Shown one piece after another: positions 14,418 through 22,353 of a stretch of 44,294 bases of DNA; the stretch's first letter is position 1, and each line of letters begins with the position of its first letter. Below the pieces are notes generated by a model. That model was not told the origin of the DNA and made no database searches. It saw only the letters and a list, made by a program, of their open reading frames with translations. A program made the position numbers and the translations under genes. The DNA lies in NCBI GenBank assembly GCA_021788015.1, contig JAJYLD010000002.1, forward strand, positions 90,739 to 135,032, written 5' to 3'. Source of the DNA: a bacterium. Its GTDB lineage: Bacteria > Patescibacteriota > Patescibacteriia > Patescibacteriales > JAKAJF01.

Positions 14418-14553
14418 ATGTTTTATTTCGCGGTCTCGCCGTTCTTTATATTCGGTTGCCATCAGCCGGAACTTCCGAACGATCCCCGCTCACGAGCGCA
14501 TATCGAGCATACCTCCTTTGTAGCTCGATTAGATTTGCTTGCCCGCCATTAAG
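14418..14553. other. Non-coding stretch 3' of the 133-residue gene
   Basis: On the minus strand there is AAAGGAGG, a very good Shine-Dalgarno sequence, followed after 1 nt by an ATG that opens only a six-codon frame (MLDMRS, then TGA). GC-rich words (GCGGGCAAGC, GAGCGGGGATCG, CCGGCTGATGGC) could fold. I see no longer coding region that uses the ribosome binding site. Confidence 0.4.
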
Positions 14554-14955
14554 TTAATGAGATATTATGTATACGATCTGTTCGTAATCCTCCCTGCTAT
14601 TACGAACACAAATAGCGAAATTATCGCCATTTTTACGTATGCTTTTTATCTCATCAAAGCTCAAGCGCCGATCATCCTTTTGGGCAAAATCATTACGGTA
14701 AACGATTTTCTCGCTTATCGCCAGCTTGCCCGAGTGGATGATGAAGAGCTGTTTGGACATTTGGCTTTCTTTGTCACCGTACGTATTCGACCAAGAGTGA
14801 ACATCGACTAAAACAACGATGAACCCCTTAAACTGCCGAATTTGTTCGATGGTATTTGCCAAATATACACCAAACGCGCTACCGACGCTTAGGTCCCCGA
14901 AATAATTGATAAGCGGTTTTAACTTATCAATATCAGGAACTTTTAGCTTCTTCAA
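14554..14955 (-). CDS. Unknown cytosolic protein, non-ATG start
   Basis: About 133 residues from a TTG at 14955. The product begins MKKLKVPDIDKLKPLINYFGDLSVGSAFGVYL; other segments are FKGFIVVLVDVHSWSNTYG, IIHSGKLAISEKIVYRNDF and FAICVRNSREDYEQIVY. The mix suggests a small alpha/beta protein. A strong GAGGAGG lies 35-40 nt upstream and is better placed for ATT or ACG codons in the same frame, so the true start may be further upstream. It has its own TTGACA promoter, divergent from the TrmB regulator, and a terminator. Family not recognised. Confidence 0.6.
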   Translation of the reverse strand: MKKLKVPDIDKLKPLINYFGDLSVGSAFGVYLANTIEQIRQFKGFIVVLVDVHSWSNTYGDKESQMSKQLFIIHSGKLAISEKIVYRNDFAQKDDRRLSFDEIKSIRKNGDNFAICVRNSREDYEQIVYIISH

Positions 14956-15131
14956 CTGGCTTGTAATAGTTTCCGTTTTCCTTTCACCTCCTCTGTTTTT
15001 AAATGGCTCGCCCGCGGTTTATGCAAAAATTCAACGTAACCGGCGTCATTACTAATCGTTTCCTATATCCCTTTATTTTCAAAAGAGCAAAGCTCTTTTA
15101 TCTTTGTCTCGCTTCTTTAGCCTGACTTTAC
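14956..15131 (-). promoter_or_regulatory. Long leader of the 133-residue gene
   Basis: About 170 nt separate the promoter at 15132-15160 from the TTG start. The leader contains a perfect 8-bp hairpin AAAAGAGC-TTT-GCTCTTTT type stem and then GAGGAGGTGAAAGG. No other reading frame is evident. It could be a control leader, but nothing identifies a known riboswitch. Confidence 0.35.
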
Positions 15132-15160
15132 AGCATACAACGAACTTATAAATATGTCAA
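15132..15160 (-). promoter_or_regulatory. Sigma70-type promoter for the 133-residue gene
   Basis: TTGACA (15160-15155), 17-bp spacer, TATGCT (15137-15132). It is divergent from the TrmB promoter about 70 bp away. Confidence 0.55.
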
Positions 15161-15190
15161 TAATTTATGCGAATTAAATTTATGTATTTT

Positions 15191-15257
15191 TATTTTATTT
15201 AAAATTAGCTTATTTAATTTATAAAATATTGACGAAATTATCGACATTTGCTAAAAT
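15191..15257 (+). promoter_or_regulatory. Promoter and putative operator of TrmB regulator 1
   Basis: TTGACG (15229-15234), 17 bp, TAAAAT (15252-15257). Upstream lies TATTTAAAATTAGCTTATTT, about 20 nt before the -35. Nearly the same arrangement precedes the second TrmB gene (TATTTAAAATAAGCT, then AAAATATTGAC, then ATTTGC before the -10). The AGCT-centred A/T-rich palindrome is a candidate binding site for these regulators. Confidence 0.6.
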
Positions 15258-15273
15258 ATAAATATAAAACCAT

Positions 15274-15302
15274 GTAGAGATGAGGCATTGCCTCGTCTCT
15301 AC
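15274..15302. repeat. 29-bp palindrome, GTAGAGA family, copy 1
   Basis: The arms GTAGAGATGAGGCA and TGCCTCGTCTCTAC are complementary with one G-T wobble. It lies within the 5' untranslated region of TrmB gene 1, between the -10 and the start codon. Confidence 0.7.
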
Positions 15303-15315
15303 TGGACGTAAATAT

Positions 15316-16092
15316 ATGGAACGACTTGAAGAATATTTAATTCAAACCGGTTTAAATGAAAAAGAAGCGAAAATTTATTTGGCTTCTCTTGAGCTTGGAC
15401 CTGCTAGCATTCAGACGATCTCGAAAAAATCCGGCATAAAGCGGGGCACTGTTTATGAAATTTTAAAAAATTTGAAACGTTTGGGCCTGTTCACTGAAAC
15501 CTTGAAAGGCAAGCGCAAGCTCATTGTCCCGGCCGAACCGGAAAATTTAAAACGGAACATTAAAGAAAAAGAAAGAAAGCTGGCGGAAATTCTTCCGGAA
15601 CTGAAAGCGATCAGTAATTCGAGTTTAACAAAACCGAAAATCAGTTTTTACGAAGGCCGAGAGGGAATCAAAGAAATTTATTTTGACGCTTTAAAAAATA
15701 AAAACATAAATACTTACGGCATTTCCCCGGCAAAAACAATCGTGGAAAATGTCGGCGAAGATTTTTTTAATTCTTACATTGATGAACGCATAAAAAGAAA
15801 AATTTGGATAAAATTGATTCATATTACCTCCCGCGATGCTTCCTATAAATACAGCGGTCCGGAAACTTATGAAAAAGCATTAAAAAAAGTAAGATTTACG
15901 CCTCAAGAAATAGACATCCCGAATACTTTTATTATTTACAAAAACAAAACGGCCGTAATCAGCTCAAGAAAAGAAGGTTTTGGTTTTATAATCGAAAGCG
16001 AAGACTTCACAAAATCCATGAAAATTTTTCATAATCTCCTTTGGCAAATTTCCAAACCTTACGAAGAAATTTTCGGCCCGAATCCGGCTTGA
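15316..16092 (+). CDS. TrmB-family transcriptional regulator 1
   Basis: 258 residues from the ATG at 15316. A GTG/ATG-like extension upstream would be encoded by the palindromic repeat and is rejected. A winged helix-turn-helix occupies about 1-70 (TGLNEKEAKIYLASLELGPASIQTISKKSGIKRGTVYEIL), followed by a coiled stretch (KEKERKLAEILPELK) and an effector-type C-terminal domain starting at KPKISFYEGREGIKE. TrmB proteins usually control sugar genes. It is paralogous to the gene at 37494-38261, and both have closely similar promoters, suggesting auto- or cross-regulation. It reads toward yebC and the glycogen cluster. Confidence 0.85.
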   Translation: MERLEEYLIQTGLNEKEAKIYLASLELGPASIQTISKKSGIKRGTVYEILKNLKRLGLFTETLKGKRKLIVPAEPENLKRNIKEKERKLAEILPELKAISNSSLTKPKISFYEGREGIKEIYFDALKNKNINTYGISPAKTIVENVGEDFFNSYIDERIKRKIWIKLIHITSRDASYKYSGPETYEKALKKVRFTPQEIDIPNTFIIYKNKTAVISSRKEGFGFIIESEDFTKSMKIFHNLLWQISKPYEEIFGPNPA

Positions 16093-16139
16093 TTTTTCTC
16101 TTTAAAAATGTTACAATTTAATTATCAGGCGCTGCCTGA

Positions 16140-16249
16140 TTTTTTATAAATAGCGAACCTACAAAAAATACATACGAGTTTGCGAACATGCAGATTAAAA
16201 ATAATTCGCGAGTTCGTAGATTCGCATAAAATTCGCATACTAGCAAATT
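16140..16249. repeat. Word-repeat spacer 5' of yebC
   Basis: The spacer contains repeated and inverted variants of TTCGCAT, GCGAAC and GAGTTTGCGAACATGC (for example TTCGCATAAAATTCGCATAC) and runs up to the yebC ATG. No Shine-Dalgarno sequence is evident. Confidence 0.5.
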
Positions 16250-16969
16250 ATGTCGGGACATTCGAAATGGGCGACAACTAAAAGACAAAAGGCGGTCGTT
16301 GACGCGAAGAAAGCGGCTGTCTTTACGAAAATCGCCAATATTATTTCCATAGCCGCGCGAAAAGGAGGCGATCCGGATACGAATTTTTCTTTGCGCATGG
16401 CCATTGATAAAGCGAGGGCCGTAAATATGCCCAAAGAAAATATCGAACGATCGATCAAGCGCGGAACCGGAGAGTTGGGCGGCAATCAGCTCGAAGAATT
16501 GATTTACGAAGGTATCGGCCCGGCAAAGTCGCAATTCATAATCAAAAGCGTTACCGACAACAAAAACCGCAGCGCGGCCGCAATCAGACATCTTTTTTCC
16601 GAACACGGCGGATCTCTCGGCTCGGTAATGTGGAACTTCGAACAAAAAGGCATTGTCAGAATTGAAAATTCGAAAGCCGGTGGTAAAAATTTAGAAAATT
16701 TGGAATTGGAATTGATCGAAAACGGGGCCGATGACATAAAAACGGAAGAGGAAGGAATAACGATTTACACAAAAATGGAAGATCTGCAAAAAATAAAAAA
16801 TTTCTTGGATTCAAAAGATATTTCCACCGAATCGGCCGAAATCGAATATGTTGCGAAAGAAGAAATTGATTTGGAAGGAGAAGAAAAAGAAAAGGCGGAA
16901 AAATTCATCGAAGAACTTGATGAAGACGAGGAAGTGAGCGATTATTATCATAATATTTCAAATATTTAA
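16250..16969 (+). CDS. yebC: YebC/TACO1-family regulatory protein
   Basis: 239 residues, the usual length. The N-terminus MSGHSKWATTKRQKAVVDAKK is the family hallmark. It continues with GGDPDTNFSLRMAIDKARAVNMPKENIERSIKRGTGEL and YEGIGPAKSQFIIKSVTDNKNRS. Members were described as DNA-binding regulators, and recent work links them to relief of ribosome stalling in translation. It is followed by ruvC, a frequent neighbour. The C-terminal end is strongly acidic. Confidence 0.94.
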   Translation: MSGHSKWATTKRQKAVVDAKKAAVFTKIANIISIAARKGGDPDTNFSLRMAIDKARAVNMPKENIERSIKRGTGELGGNQLEELIYEGIGPAKSQFIIKSVTDNKNRSAAAIRHLFSEHGGSLGSVMWNFEQKGIVRIENSKAGGKNLENLELELIENGADDIKTEEEGITIYTKMEDLQKIKNFLDSKDISTESAEIEYVAKEEIDLEGEEKEKAEKFIEELDEDEEVSDYYHNISNI

Positions 16970-17074
16970 CTCAAAACGCAAATGTCAAAACTCAAAACCA
17001 AAGCCCAAAACTTAAAACTAAAGTTTTGAGTTTTAAGATGTAGTTTTGAGATTTGAGTTTTGAGATTTGAGTTA
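16970..17074. repeat. Word-repeat spacer 5' of ruvC
   Basis: The first half consists of CAAAAC-type words (CTCAAAACGCAAATGTCAAAA) and the second half of complementary GTTTTGAG/ATTTGAG words (GAGTTTTGAGATTTGAGTTA). The halves could fold into a long imperfect hairpin. The last word runs directly into the ruvC ATG. Confidence 0.55.
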
Positions 17075-17551
17075 ATGATCCCCAAAATTATCCTCGGCAT
17101 CGACCCTGGCATCGCTGACACTGGTTTTGGCATTATCAGTAAAGACAAAAATAAAATCGAATGCATAAATTATGGCTCGATCAAAACGCCTGCCAAAACC
17201 GATTTGAGCGAACGTCTGGAAACTATAAGCAAAGATTTGAAAACTATTATTCAGAAATACAAACCTGATTTAATTGCCGTCGAAGAACTTTTCTTTTTTA
17301 AAAACGCGAAAACCGCGTTAGTCGTCGGCCAGGCGCGCGGAGTAGTTTTACTAACGGCCAGACAAAATAAAGTTCCGCTTGTCGAATTTACTCCTCTCGA
17401 GGTCAAACAAGCGGTTTCAACTTACGGCAAAGCGGAAAAGAAACAAGTGCAACGCATGGTAAAGACGCTTTTAAATCTGAAAGAGGTGCCGGAACCGGAC
17501 GACGCCGCCGACGCTTTAGCCATCGCTATTTGCGCTTGCAATCATGCCTAG
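17075..17551 (+). CDS. ruvC: Crossover junction endodeoxyribonuclease RuvC
   Basis: 158 residues from the ATG at 17075. Residues encoded upstream come from the word-repeat spacer, so longer forms are unlikely. It resolves Holliday junctions during recombination. The four acidic catalytic positions are visible: D10 in GIDPG, E70 in AVEELFF, and D143 and D146 in DDAADALA. It lies downstream of yebC. Its last codons overlap the first codons of the glycogen synthase gene by 8 nt, so the two are translationally linked. ruvA and ruvB are not in the window. Confidence 0.95.
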   Translation: MIPKIILGIDPGIADTGFGIISKDKNKIECINYGSIKTPAKTDLSERLETISKDLKTIIQKYKPDLIAVEELFFFKNAKTALVVGQARGVVLLTARQNKVPLVEFTPLEVKQAVSTYGKAEKKQVQRMVKTLLNLKEVPEPDDAADALAIAICACNHA

Positions 17552-19034
17552 AAAGATGCCCATGCCTTCCAAATCCCTTAAAATTGTTTCTGTTTCAAGC
17601 GAAGTGGCGCCGTTTTCGAAAACCGGCGGTCTTGGCGATGTGGCCAGAAGCCTTCCCAAGGCCCTAAAAAGATTGGGGCAAGACATAATTGTCGTCACCC
17701 CGCTTTATGAAAAAATAATTGATAAAAACGAATACGATTTAAAATTGATTTTTAAAGATGTCTATTTAAAAATCAACCAAAAAGAATCGGTCAAAATAAA
17801 TTTTTGGAAGGGGTACATGATGAAGGGGCTACCGATTTATTTTGTAGAAAACGCGAAATATTTTTCCCGTCGAAAAAGTTTATACGGTTCCGAACATGAA
17901 AACGCCCGTTTTTTGGTTTTCAATCTCGCCGCCCTAAAATTGATCTCCCTTTTAAAATTCGAGGCCGATATTGTTCATTGCCACGATTGGCAAACCGGGT
18001 TAATTCCTTATTTTTTAAAAAATAATTTTCGTGATTCTCAAACTTTGCGCAAAACGAAATCGATTTTTACCATTCATAATTTGGTCTTTCAGCTCGGACA
18101 TAATTGGTGGGAAATTCCGCCTTCAAAAAAAGATTACGGAAAAAAATCTTTGCCTTTAATTTCTGATCCGGGCATCGAATACGTCAATTTCGCCAAACGA
18201 GGCATTCTTTACGCCGACGCGGTTAATACTGTAAGTGAGCAATATCGCGAAGAAATTTTAACAAAAAATTTCGGTCAAGATTTGCAGCGCATTTTAAAAA
18301 ATCGAGAAAAAAAAGTTTTTGGCATAATCAACGGCATTGATTATAATGACTATAACCCGCGAAAAGACAAAGCGCTTTTTAAGAATTATGATTACAAAAA
18401 AACGCGCAGAAAAAGAGCCAACAAAGAGCGTTTGCAAAGTTTGCTCAAACTAAAAACGGACGGCGACATTCCCGTTTTAGCGATGACTTCCCGCGTCACT
18501 TTTCAAAAAGGATTCGAATTGATTACGAAGATTTTGGAACCGTTGTTAAATCAAAACCTTGAAATTATCGTCATGGGCGACGGCGATAAAAAATATATAA
18601 ATGAAGTAAAAAAAATCGGGAAAAAATATCCGGAAAAAATCGTCTGGGTTCCCTTTTCTGAAAACGAAAACATGGAAACATTAATTTACGCCGGTGCCGA
18701 TATTTTTCTTTTACCCTCCCATCACGAGCCCTGCGGCATAAATCAGCTTATCGCTATGCGTTACGGTTGCATCCCGGTCGTAAGGAGTGTCGGCGGCCTG
18801 TTTAATACCGTTGAGAATTATGATCCGCAAAACAACAAGGGGACCGGCTTCAATTTTAACGGCTTTGATATTTTTTCTTTATACGCAAGCGTGGTTCGCG
18901 CCTTGGAAATGTACAAACATAAAAAAATTTGGCGCGACTTAATGATTAGAGCCATGAAAGAGGCGAACGGATGGGAAATCCCGGCCAAAAAATATTTAAC
19001 CTTGTTTAAAAAAACGATTAAAAATAAAATATAA
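17544..19034 (+). CDS. glgA: Glycogen/starch synthase-like glycosyltransferase (GT5), copy 1
   Basis: 496 residues. GT5 enzymes add glucose from ADP- or UDP-glucose to an alpha-1,4-glucan. The N-terminal nucleotide-sugar loop is SKTGGLGDVARSLPKAL (K-x-G-G-L), and DIVHCHDWQTGLIPYFLK and FTIHNLVFQLG follow. The C-terminal half has TSRVTFQKGFELI and PSHHEPCGINQLIAMRYG, which carries the conserved ExxxxxxQ catalytic/binding region. It overlaps ruvC and is followed by a GH57 enzyme. A second, clearly different copy lies at 22928-24373, so the two probably have different roles in one pathway. Confidence 0.88.
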   Translation: MPRKMPMPSKSLKIVSVSSEVAPFSKTGGLGDVARSLPKALKRLGQDIIVVTPLYEKIIDKNEYDLKLIFKDVYLKINQKESVKINFWKGYMMKGLPIYFVENAKYFSRRKSLYGSEHENARFLVFNLAALKLISLLKFEADIVHCHDWQTGLIPYFLKNNFRDSQTLRKTKSIFTIHNLVFQLGHNWWEIPPSKKDYGKKSLPLISDPGIEYVNFAKRGILYADAVNTVSEQYREEILTKNFGQDLQRILKNREKKVFGIINGIDYNDYNPRKDKALFKNYDYKKTRRKRANKERLQSLLKLKTDGDIPVLAMTSRVTFQKGFELITKILEPLLNQNLEIIVMGDGDKKYINEVKKIGKKYPEKIVWVPFSENENMETLIYAGADIFLLPSHHEPCGINQLIAMRYGCIPVVRSVGGLFNTVENYDPQNNKGTGFNFNGFDIFSLYASVVRALEMYKHKKIWRDLMIRAMKEANGWEIPAKKYLTLFKKTIKNKI

Positions 19035-19035
19035 A

Positions 19036-19112
19036 TCGCGTATCCCTATATTTCGTATCGCGCGCCCGAAAACGATGCGCGATATGCGCTATGCGATATG
19101 TGATATGTGACG
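19036..19112. repeat. Word-repeat spacer 5' of the GH57 gene
   Basis: Contains variants of ATATGCG, CTATGCGATATGTGATATGTG and an opposing TATCGCGCGCCC block. It ends at the GH57 start codon. No Shine-Dalgarno sequence is seen. Confidence 0.5.
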
Positions 19113-20267
19113 ATGCTTTGGATAAATTTTTTGCATATTTATCAGCCGGCCAATTCGGAAAACCGACAAATAAAAGAAGCGGCGGAAAAAAGCTATGCTC
19201 GCCTGGTTCGGGCTTTGAAAAAAAATTCACGCATCAAATTTACTTTAAACGTTACGGGGTGCTTGTTGGTTCGGCTTGAAGAACTTGGTTTTAAAGAATT
19301 GATCAATCGGATAAGAGCGCTTTCCGAACGCGGACAAATTGAATTGGTCGGCTCGGCCATGTACCATCCACTCTTGCCTTTGATTCCGGAAAAAGAAATT
19401 ATGAAGCAAATCCAAGAAAACGAAAAGGTTTTAAAAAAATATTTTCCCAAAATAAAATTAAACGGATTTTTTCTTCCCGAAATGGCTTATAATGAAAAAG
19501 TGGGCCGAATCATTAAAAAATCGGGTTACAAATGGATAATTCTTGATGAAGTTTCTTATAACGGTAAGTTGGGTCAAGTTGATTTTAATAAAGTTTATAA
19601 AACCAAAAATGATTTAAAAATTATTTTTCGTTCACGAAAATTTTCGCAGATATATCTACCCGACCATAAAAGTATTCTCAAAGAAAAACTTGTAATCACT
19701 GCTACTGACGGCGAACTGTACGGATTGAGACATATTGATCCGACCGGTGAGTTTGAAAAATTTTTAAAAGAACAAAGTCTTAAAACCCAAACCGTTTCCG
19801 AATTTATTAACTCGAAAAAAAGTTCAACAAAAATAAATCCTTTGGCGGCAAGCTGGGAGACAACAGAAAAAGAAGTGAAAAAAAATCCTTTCGCCCTTTG
19901 GCAAAACAAGAACAATAAAATTCAAAAAAATTTATGGTTATTGAGCGGGCTTGCTTACGATACGGTGGAAAAATTTAAACAAGACAAAAAGTACGAATGG
20001 GCGCGCTGGCATTTGGACAGAGGTTTGGCGAGTTGCACGTTCTGGTGGGCGAGTGGCCGGGACTTCCACAAAGTTTTTGGCCCCGTGTCTTGGGGTCCCG
20101 ATGAAATCGAACGCGGCGTAAACGAACTGATTCGCGCCATCCGCAGCCTGGATGATAAAAAAACAAAAACGATAAAATTAAAAGCGGAAAAATTACATGC
20201 AAAAATCCGGCAGATGATTTGGGAGGAACATTGGAAAAAATATTGGAAACGGGACGAATCCCGTTAG
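19113..20267 (+). CDS. Glycoside hydrolase family 57 protein
   Basis: 384 residues from the ATG at 19113; a GTG six nt upstream is an alternative within the word repeat. GH57 contains alpha-amylases, amylopullulanases, 4-alpha-glucanotransferases and branching enzymes. Visible motifs in order: LHIYQP (motif 1), ELVGSAMYHPLLPLI (motif 2), GFFLPEMAY with E123 as likely nucleophile, and TDGELYG with D199 as likely acid/base. It is short for the family, so accessory domains are missing. No signal peptide, so it should act in the cytosol on the glucan made by its GlgA-like neighbours. The exact activity cannot be told. Confidence 0.85.
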   Translation: MLWINFLHIYQPANSENRQIKEAAEKSYARLVRALKKNSRIKFTLNVTGCLLVRLEELGFKELINRIRALSERGQIELVGSAMYHPLLPLIPEKEIMKQIQENEKVLKKYFPKIKLNGFFLPEMAYNEKVGRIIKKSGYKWIILDEVSYNGKLGQVDFNKVYKTKNDLKIIFRSRKFSQIYLPDHKSILKEKLVITATDGELYGLRHIDPTGEFEKFLKEQSLKTQTVSEFINSKKSSTKINPLAASWETTEKEVKKNPFALWQNKNNKIQKNLWLLSGLAYDTVEKFKQDKKYEWARWHLDRGLASCTFWWASGRDFHKVFGPVSWGPDEIERGVNELIRAIRSLDDKKTKTIKLKAEKLHAKIRQMIWEEHWKKYWKRDESR

Positions 20268-20377
20268 AAGCCGCGATAGCTCCACGGCACGACTGAATAT
20301 AAAAATTTTTATAATAAACAGCTTGCGTATTATACAAAATCAAGATTTCTTTAATCGCGATCTGCTTCTAAACGGGG

Positions 20378-21415
20378 ATGAATAAAATTTTAAATTTACT
20401 TGACGAAAAATACGTTTTTTCCTTTTTTAAGAAAGAGCTTTTACCGTTTTATCCGAGCTTTGTCGGAATTAAAAAAATAAAAATCAAGCCGCACAAAAAA
20501 TATATCTGGGCCGATACTTATCATGTCGTTTTTGAATTCGAAACCAGTTTTATCACCAAAGAAAATAAAATAAAAAATTTGTCGATTTTCTGTTCCGCCC
20601 ATTCCAACGAACCCAGAAAAAATTTTTTTGATGGCCTCAAATTTTTATGGGACAACAATTTCGGCAAGGGCGAACTTACCGCGCCGCGTCCTCTTTTTTA
20701 TTCCGAACTCTTTAACGCCGTTTTCTATCGAGGTATTACGGGCGAAAACCTCCTTTATTATATCAGTAAAAAAAATTTTTCCGAAATTGAAACCATTACG
20801 GTAAAAATCGCCAAATGGCTCTACAAGCTGCACTCCTTGCCGGTCGAAAAAGCAAAAAATTTTAATTCGGAAAACAGTTGTATCAGAACCGTCCTGCCGG
20901 GAGTGGACTTCATTTTAAACAGAGTTCAAAACGATTATCCAGATTTATACGATATTTGCAAAAAGATTTATTCCGTTCTTATGGAGAAAGAAGATTTTTT
21001 TTCAAATCACGCAAAAAATATTCGGCTTATCCATGGCGACGCTCATCCGGAAAACTTTATAAAAATCAGCGAACGAAAACTGGGGGCCATTGATTTTACC
21101 GATCTCTGTTTGGCCGATTTCGCTCGCGACCTTGGCTCCTTTATGCAACAACTCGATTACATGCTCAAAAAACATTTGGGCGATGATAAAGATTATATTG
21201 AAAAAATAAAATCGCTTTTCTTAAATGCTTATTTAAAAGAGTCGACCCTTGAACTTACAACGGATTTGGATGAACGAATTAAAACTTATTATAATTTTAC
21301 GGCCATGCGTACGGCCACTCTCTATTTAATCAGAGACGAACCGAGCCCGGAAAAGGCGAAAACACTGCTTGCGCAAATTTCTTCAAACCTTAAAATCGAC
21401 AATATTCTTGTTTAA
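20378..21415 (+). CDS. APH/choline kinase-fold phosphotransferase
   Basis: 345 residues. The C-terminal lobe carries the catalytic loop HGDAHPENF (H219-N226) and the metal-binding AIDFTDLCLADFARDLG (D239). The N-terminal lobe is divergent. Family members phosphorylate small molecules such as aminoglycosides, choline, homoserine or maltose. In a cluster with two GlgA-like enzymes and a GH57 enzyme, a sugar kinase such as a maltokinase-like enzyme is an attractive guess, but nothing in the sequence fixes the substrate. It is preceded by a 110-nt spacer. Confidence 0.8.
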   Translation: MNKILNLLDEKYVFSFFKKELLPFYPSFVGIKKIKIKPHKKYIWADTYHVVFEFETSFITKENKIKNLSIFCSAHSNEPRKNFFDGLKFLWDNNFGKGELTAPRPLFYSELFNAVFYRGITGENLLYYISKKNFSEIETITVKIAKWLYKLHSLPVEKAKNFNSENSCIRTVLPGVDFILNRVQNDYPDLYDICKKIYSVLMEKEDFFSNHAKNIRLIHGDAHPENFIKISERKLGAIDFTDLCLADFARDLGSFMQQLDYMLKKHLGDDKDYIEKIKSLFLNAYLKESTLELTTDLDERIKTYYNFTAMRTATLYLIRDEPSPEKAKTLLAQISSNLKIDNILV

Positions 21416-21497
21416 TGTTTCTAATATAAAAAGAATTAAATAATTATTTTTTAACATCGACGTTTTGCGGTAAAAATTTAATTTTAAAATTAAAACA

Positions 21498-22352
21498 ATG
21501 TTAATCGATCTACAACTACATTCGACTTATTCCGACGGCTACTTAACTCCTTCGGAGGTCGCCGGGTTTATCGCCGGTCAAAAAATTAAAGTCGCCGCCT
21601 TGACCGACCACAACACGGTGGGCGGAGTCGATGAGTTTAAAAACGCTTGCAAAAAATTAAAAATCAAGGCTATCCCCGGAATGGAGCTTTACGTTAAATT
21701 GAGACATAAAAGATTCAATTTACTTTGGTTCAATTTTAACCACAAGGACCCGGAATTGCATAAGCTTTTGCGCGAAAGCCAATCGCGCAGACGGGCAAGG
21801 GTAAGAAAAATTTTAAAAAAACTTAAAGCGAAAAATTATAAAGTGGATATCAATAAAATTTTAGATTCGTTTAACCATTATATCCCCATAAATCATTTGG
21901 TCGACGAACTTTGGTTAAACAACAGAACAAGAATAAAAAAAGAGTTACACAACAACTTCCCGCGCGAAGACGAAATGATACGGGAGTATTTTTATAACAA
22001 AAAAATCGGTATGCTTCATGAGAGTTATATAAACATTGAAAGAATAATCAAATTAAGAAAAAAAATTGGCGGCCAACTGATTTTAAACCATCCGGGGAAA
22101 CACAATCAATTACAAAAAGAGTTTCTGGAAAAATTGAAAAAGATGGGTATTGACGGTCTTGAACTTTTGTCGCCGCATCATTCATACGGCGCCGTTATGT
22201 ATGCCCAGTTTATTGCCGACAAATTAAAATTCATTACGACCGGCGGATCGGATTTTCATCGTTTCGAGGGGAATGGATATCTTCTGCAAAAAGCTCATGA
22301 TTATTTTAAAATTGACTCAAAATTTTTAAAATCGGAAGAAATTATAAACTAG
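21498..22352 (+). CDS. PHP-domain metal-dependent phosphoesterase
   Basis: 284 residues. PHP motifs are LQLHSTYSDGYLTPSEV (the first His of the usual HxH is Gln6), AALTDHN, IPGMELYV, LNHPGKH and TTGGSDFHRFEG. The family includes nucleoside/phosphate esterases such as the YciV/RNase AM 3',5'-nucleotidase group; it hydrolyses phosphoesters with a trinuclear metal centre. Middle residues 90-170 form a basic insertion (RESQSRRRARVRKILKKLKAK). It lies between the kinase and a methyltransferase, 1 nt before the latter. Substrate unknown. Confidence 0.82.
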   Translation: MLIDLQLHSTYSDGYLTPSEVAGFIAGQKIKVAALTDHNTVGGVDEFKNACKKLKIKAIPGMELYVKLRHKRFNLLWFNFNHKDPELHKLLRESQSRRRARVRKILKKLKAKNYKVDINKILDSFNHYIPINHLVDELWLNNRTRIKKELHNNFPREDEMIREYFYNKKIGMLHESYINIERIIKLRKKIGGQLILNHPGKHNQLQKEFLEKLKKMGIDGLELLSPHHSYGAVMYAQFIADKLKFITTGGSDFHRFEGNGYLLQKAHDYFKIDSKFLKSEEIIN

Positions 22353-22353
22353 T

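Noticed and set aside
14519-14545. Six-codon frame after a strong AAAGGAGG
   Set aside because: Too short to support as a gene, and only 1 nt separates the site from the ATG; recorded in the non-coding entry instead.
15280-15315. Longer TrmB 1 start
   Set aside because: The extra twelve codons are encoded by the palindromic repeat; the helix-turn-helix begins just after the ATG at 15316.
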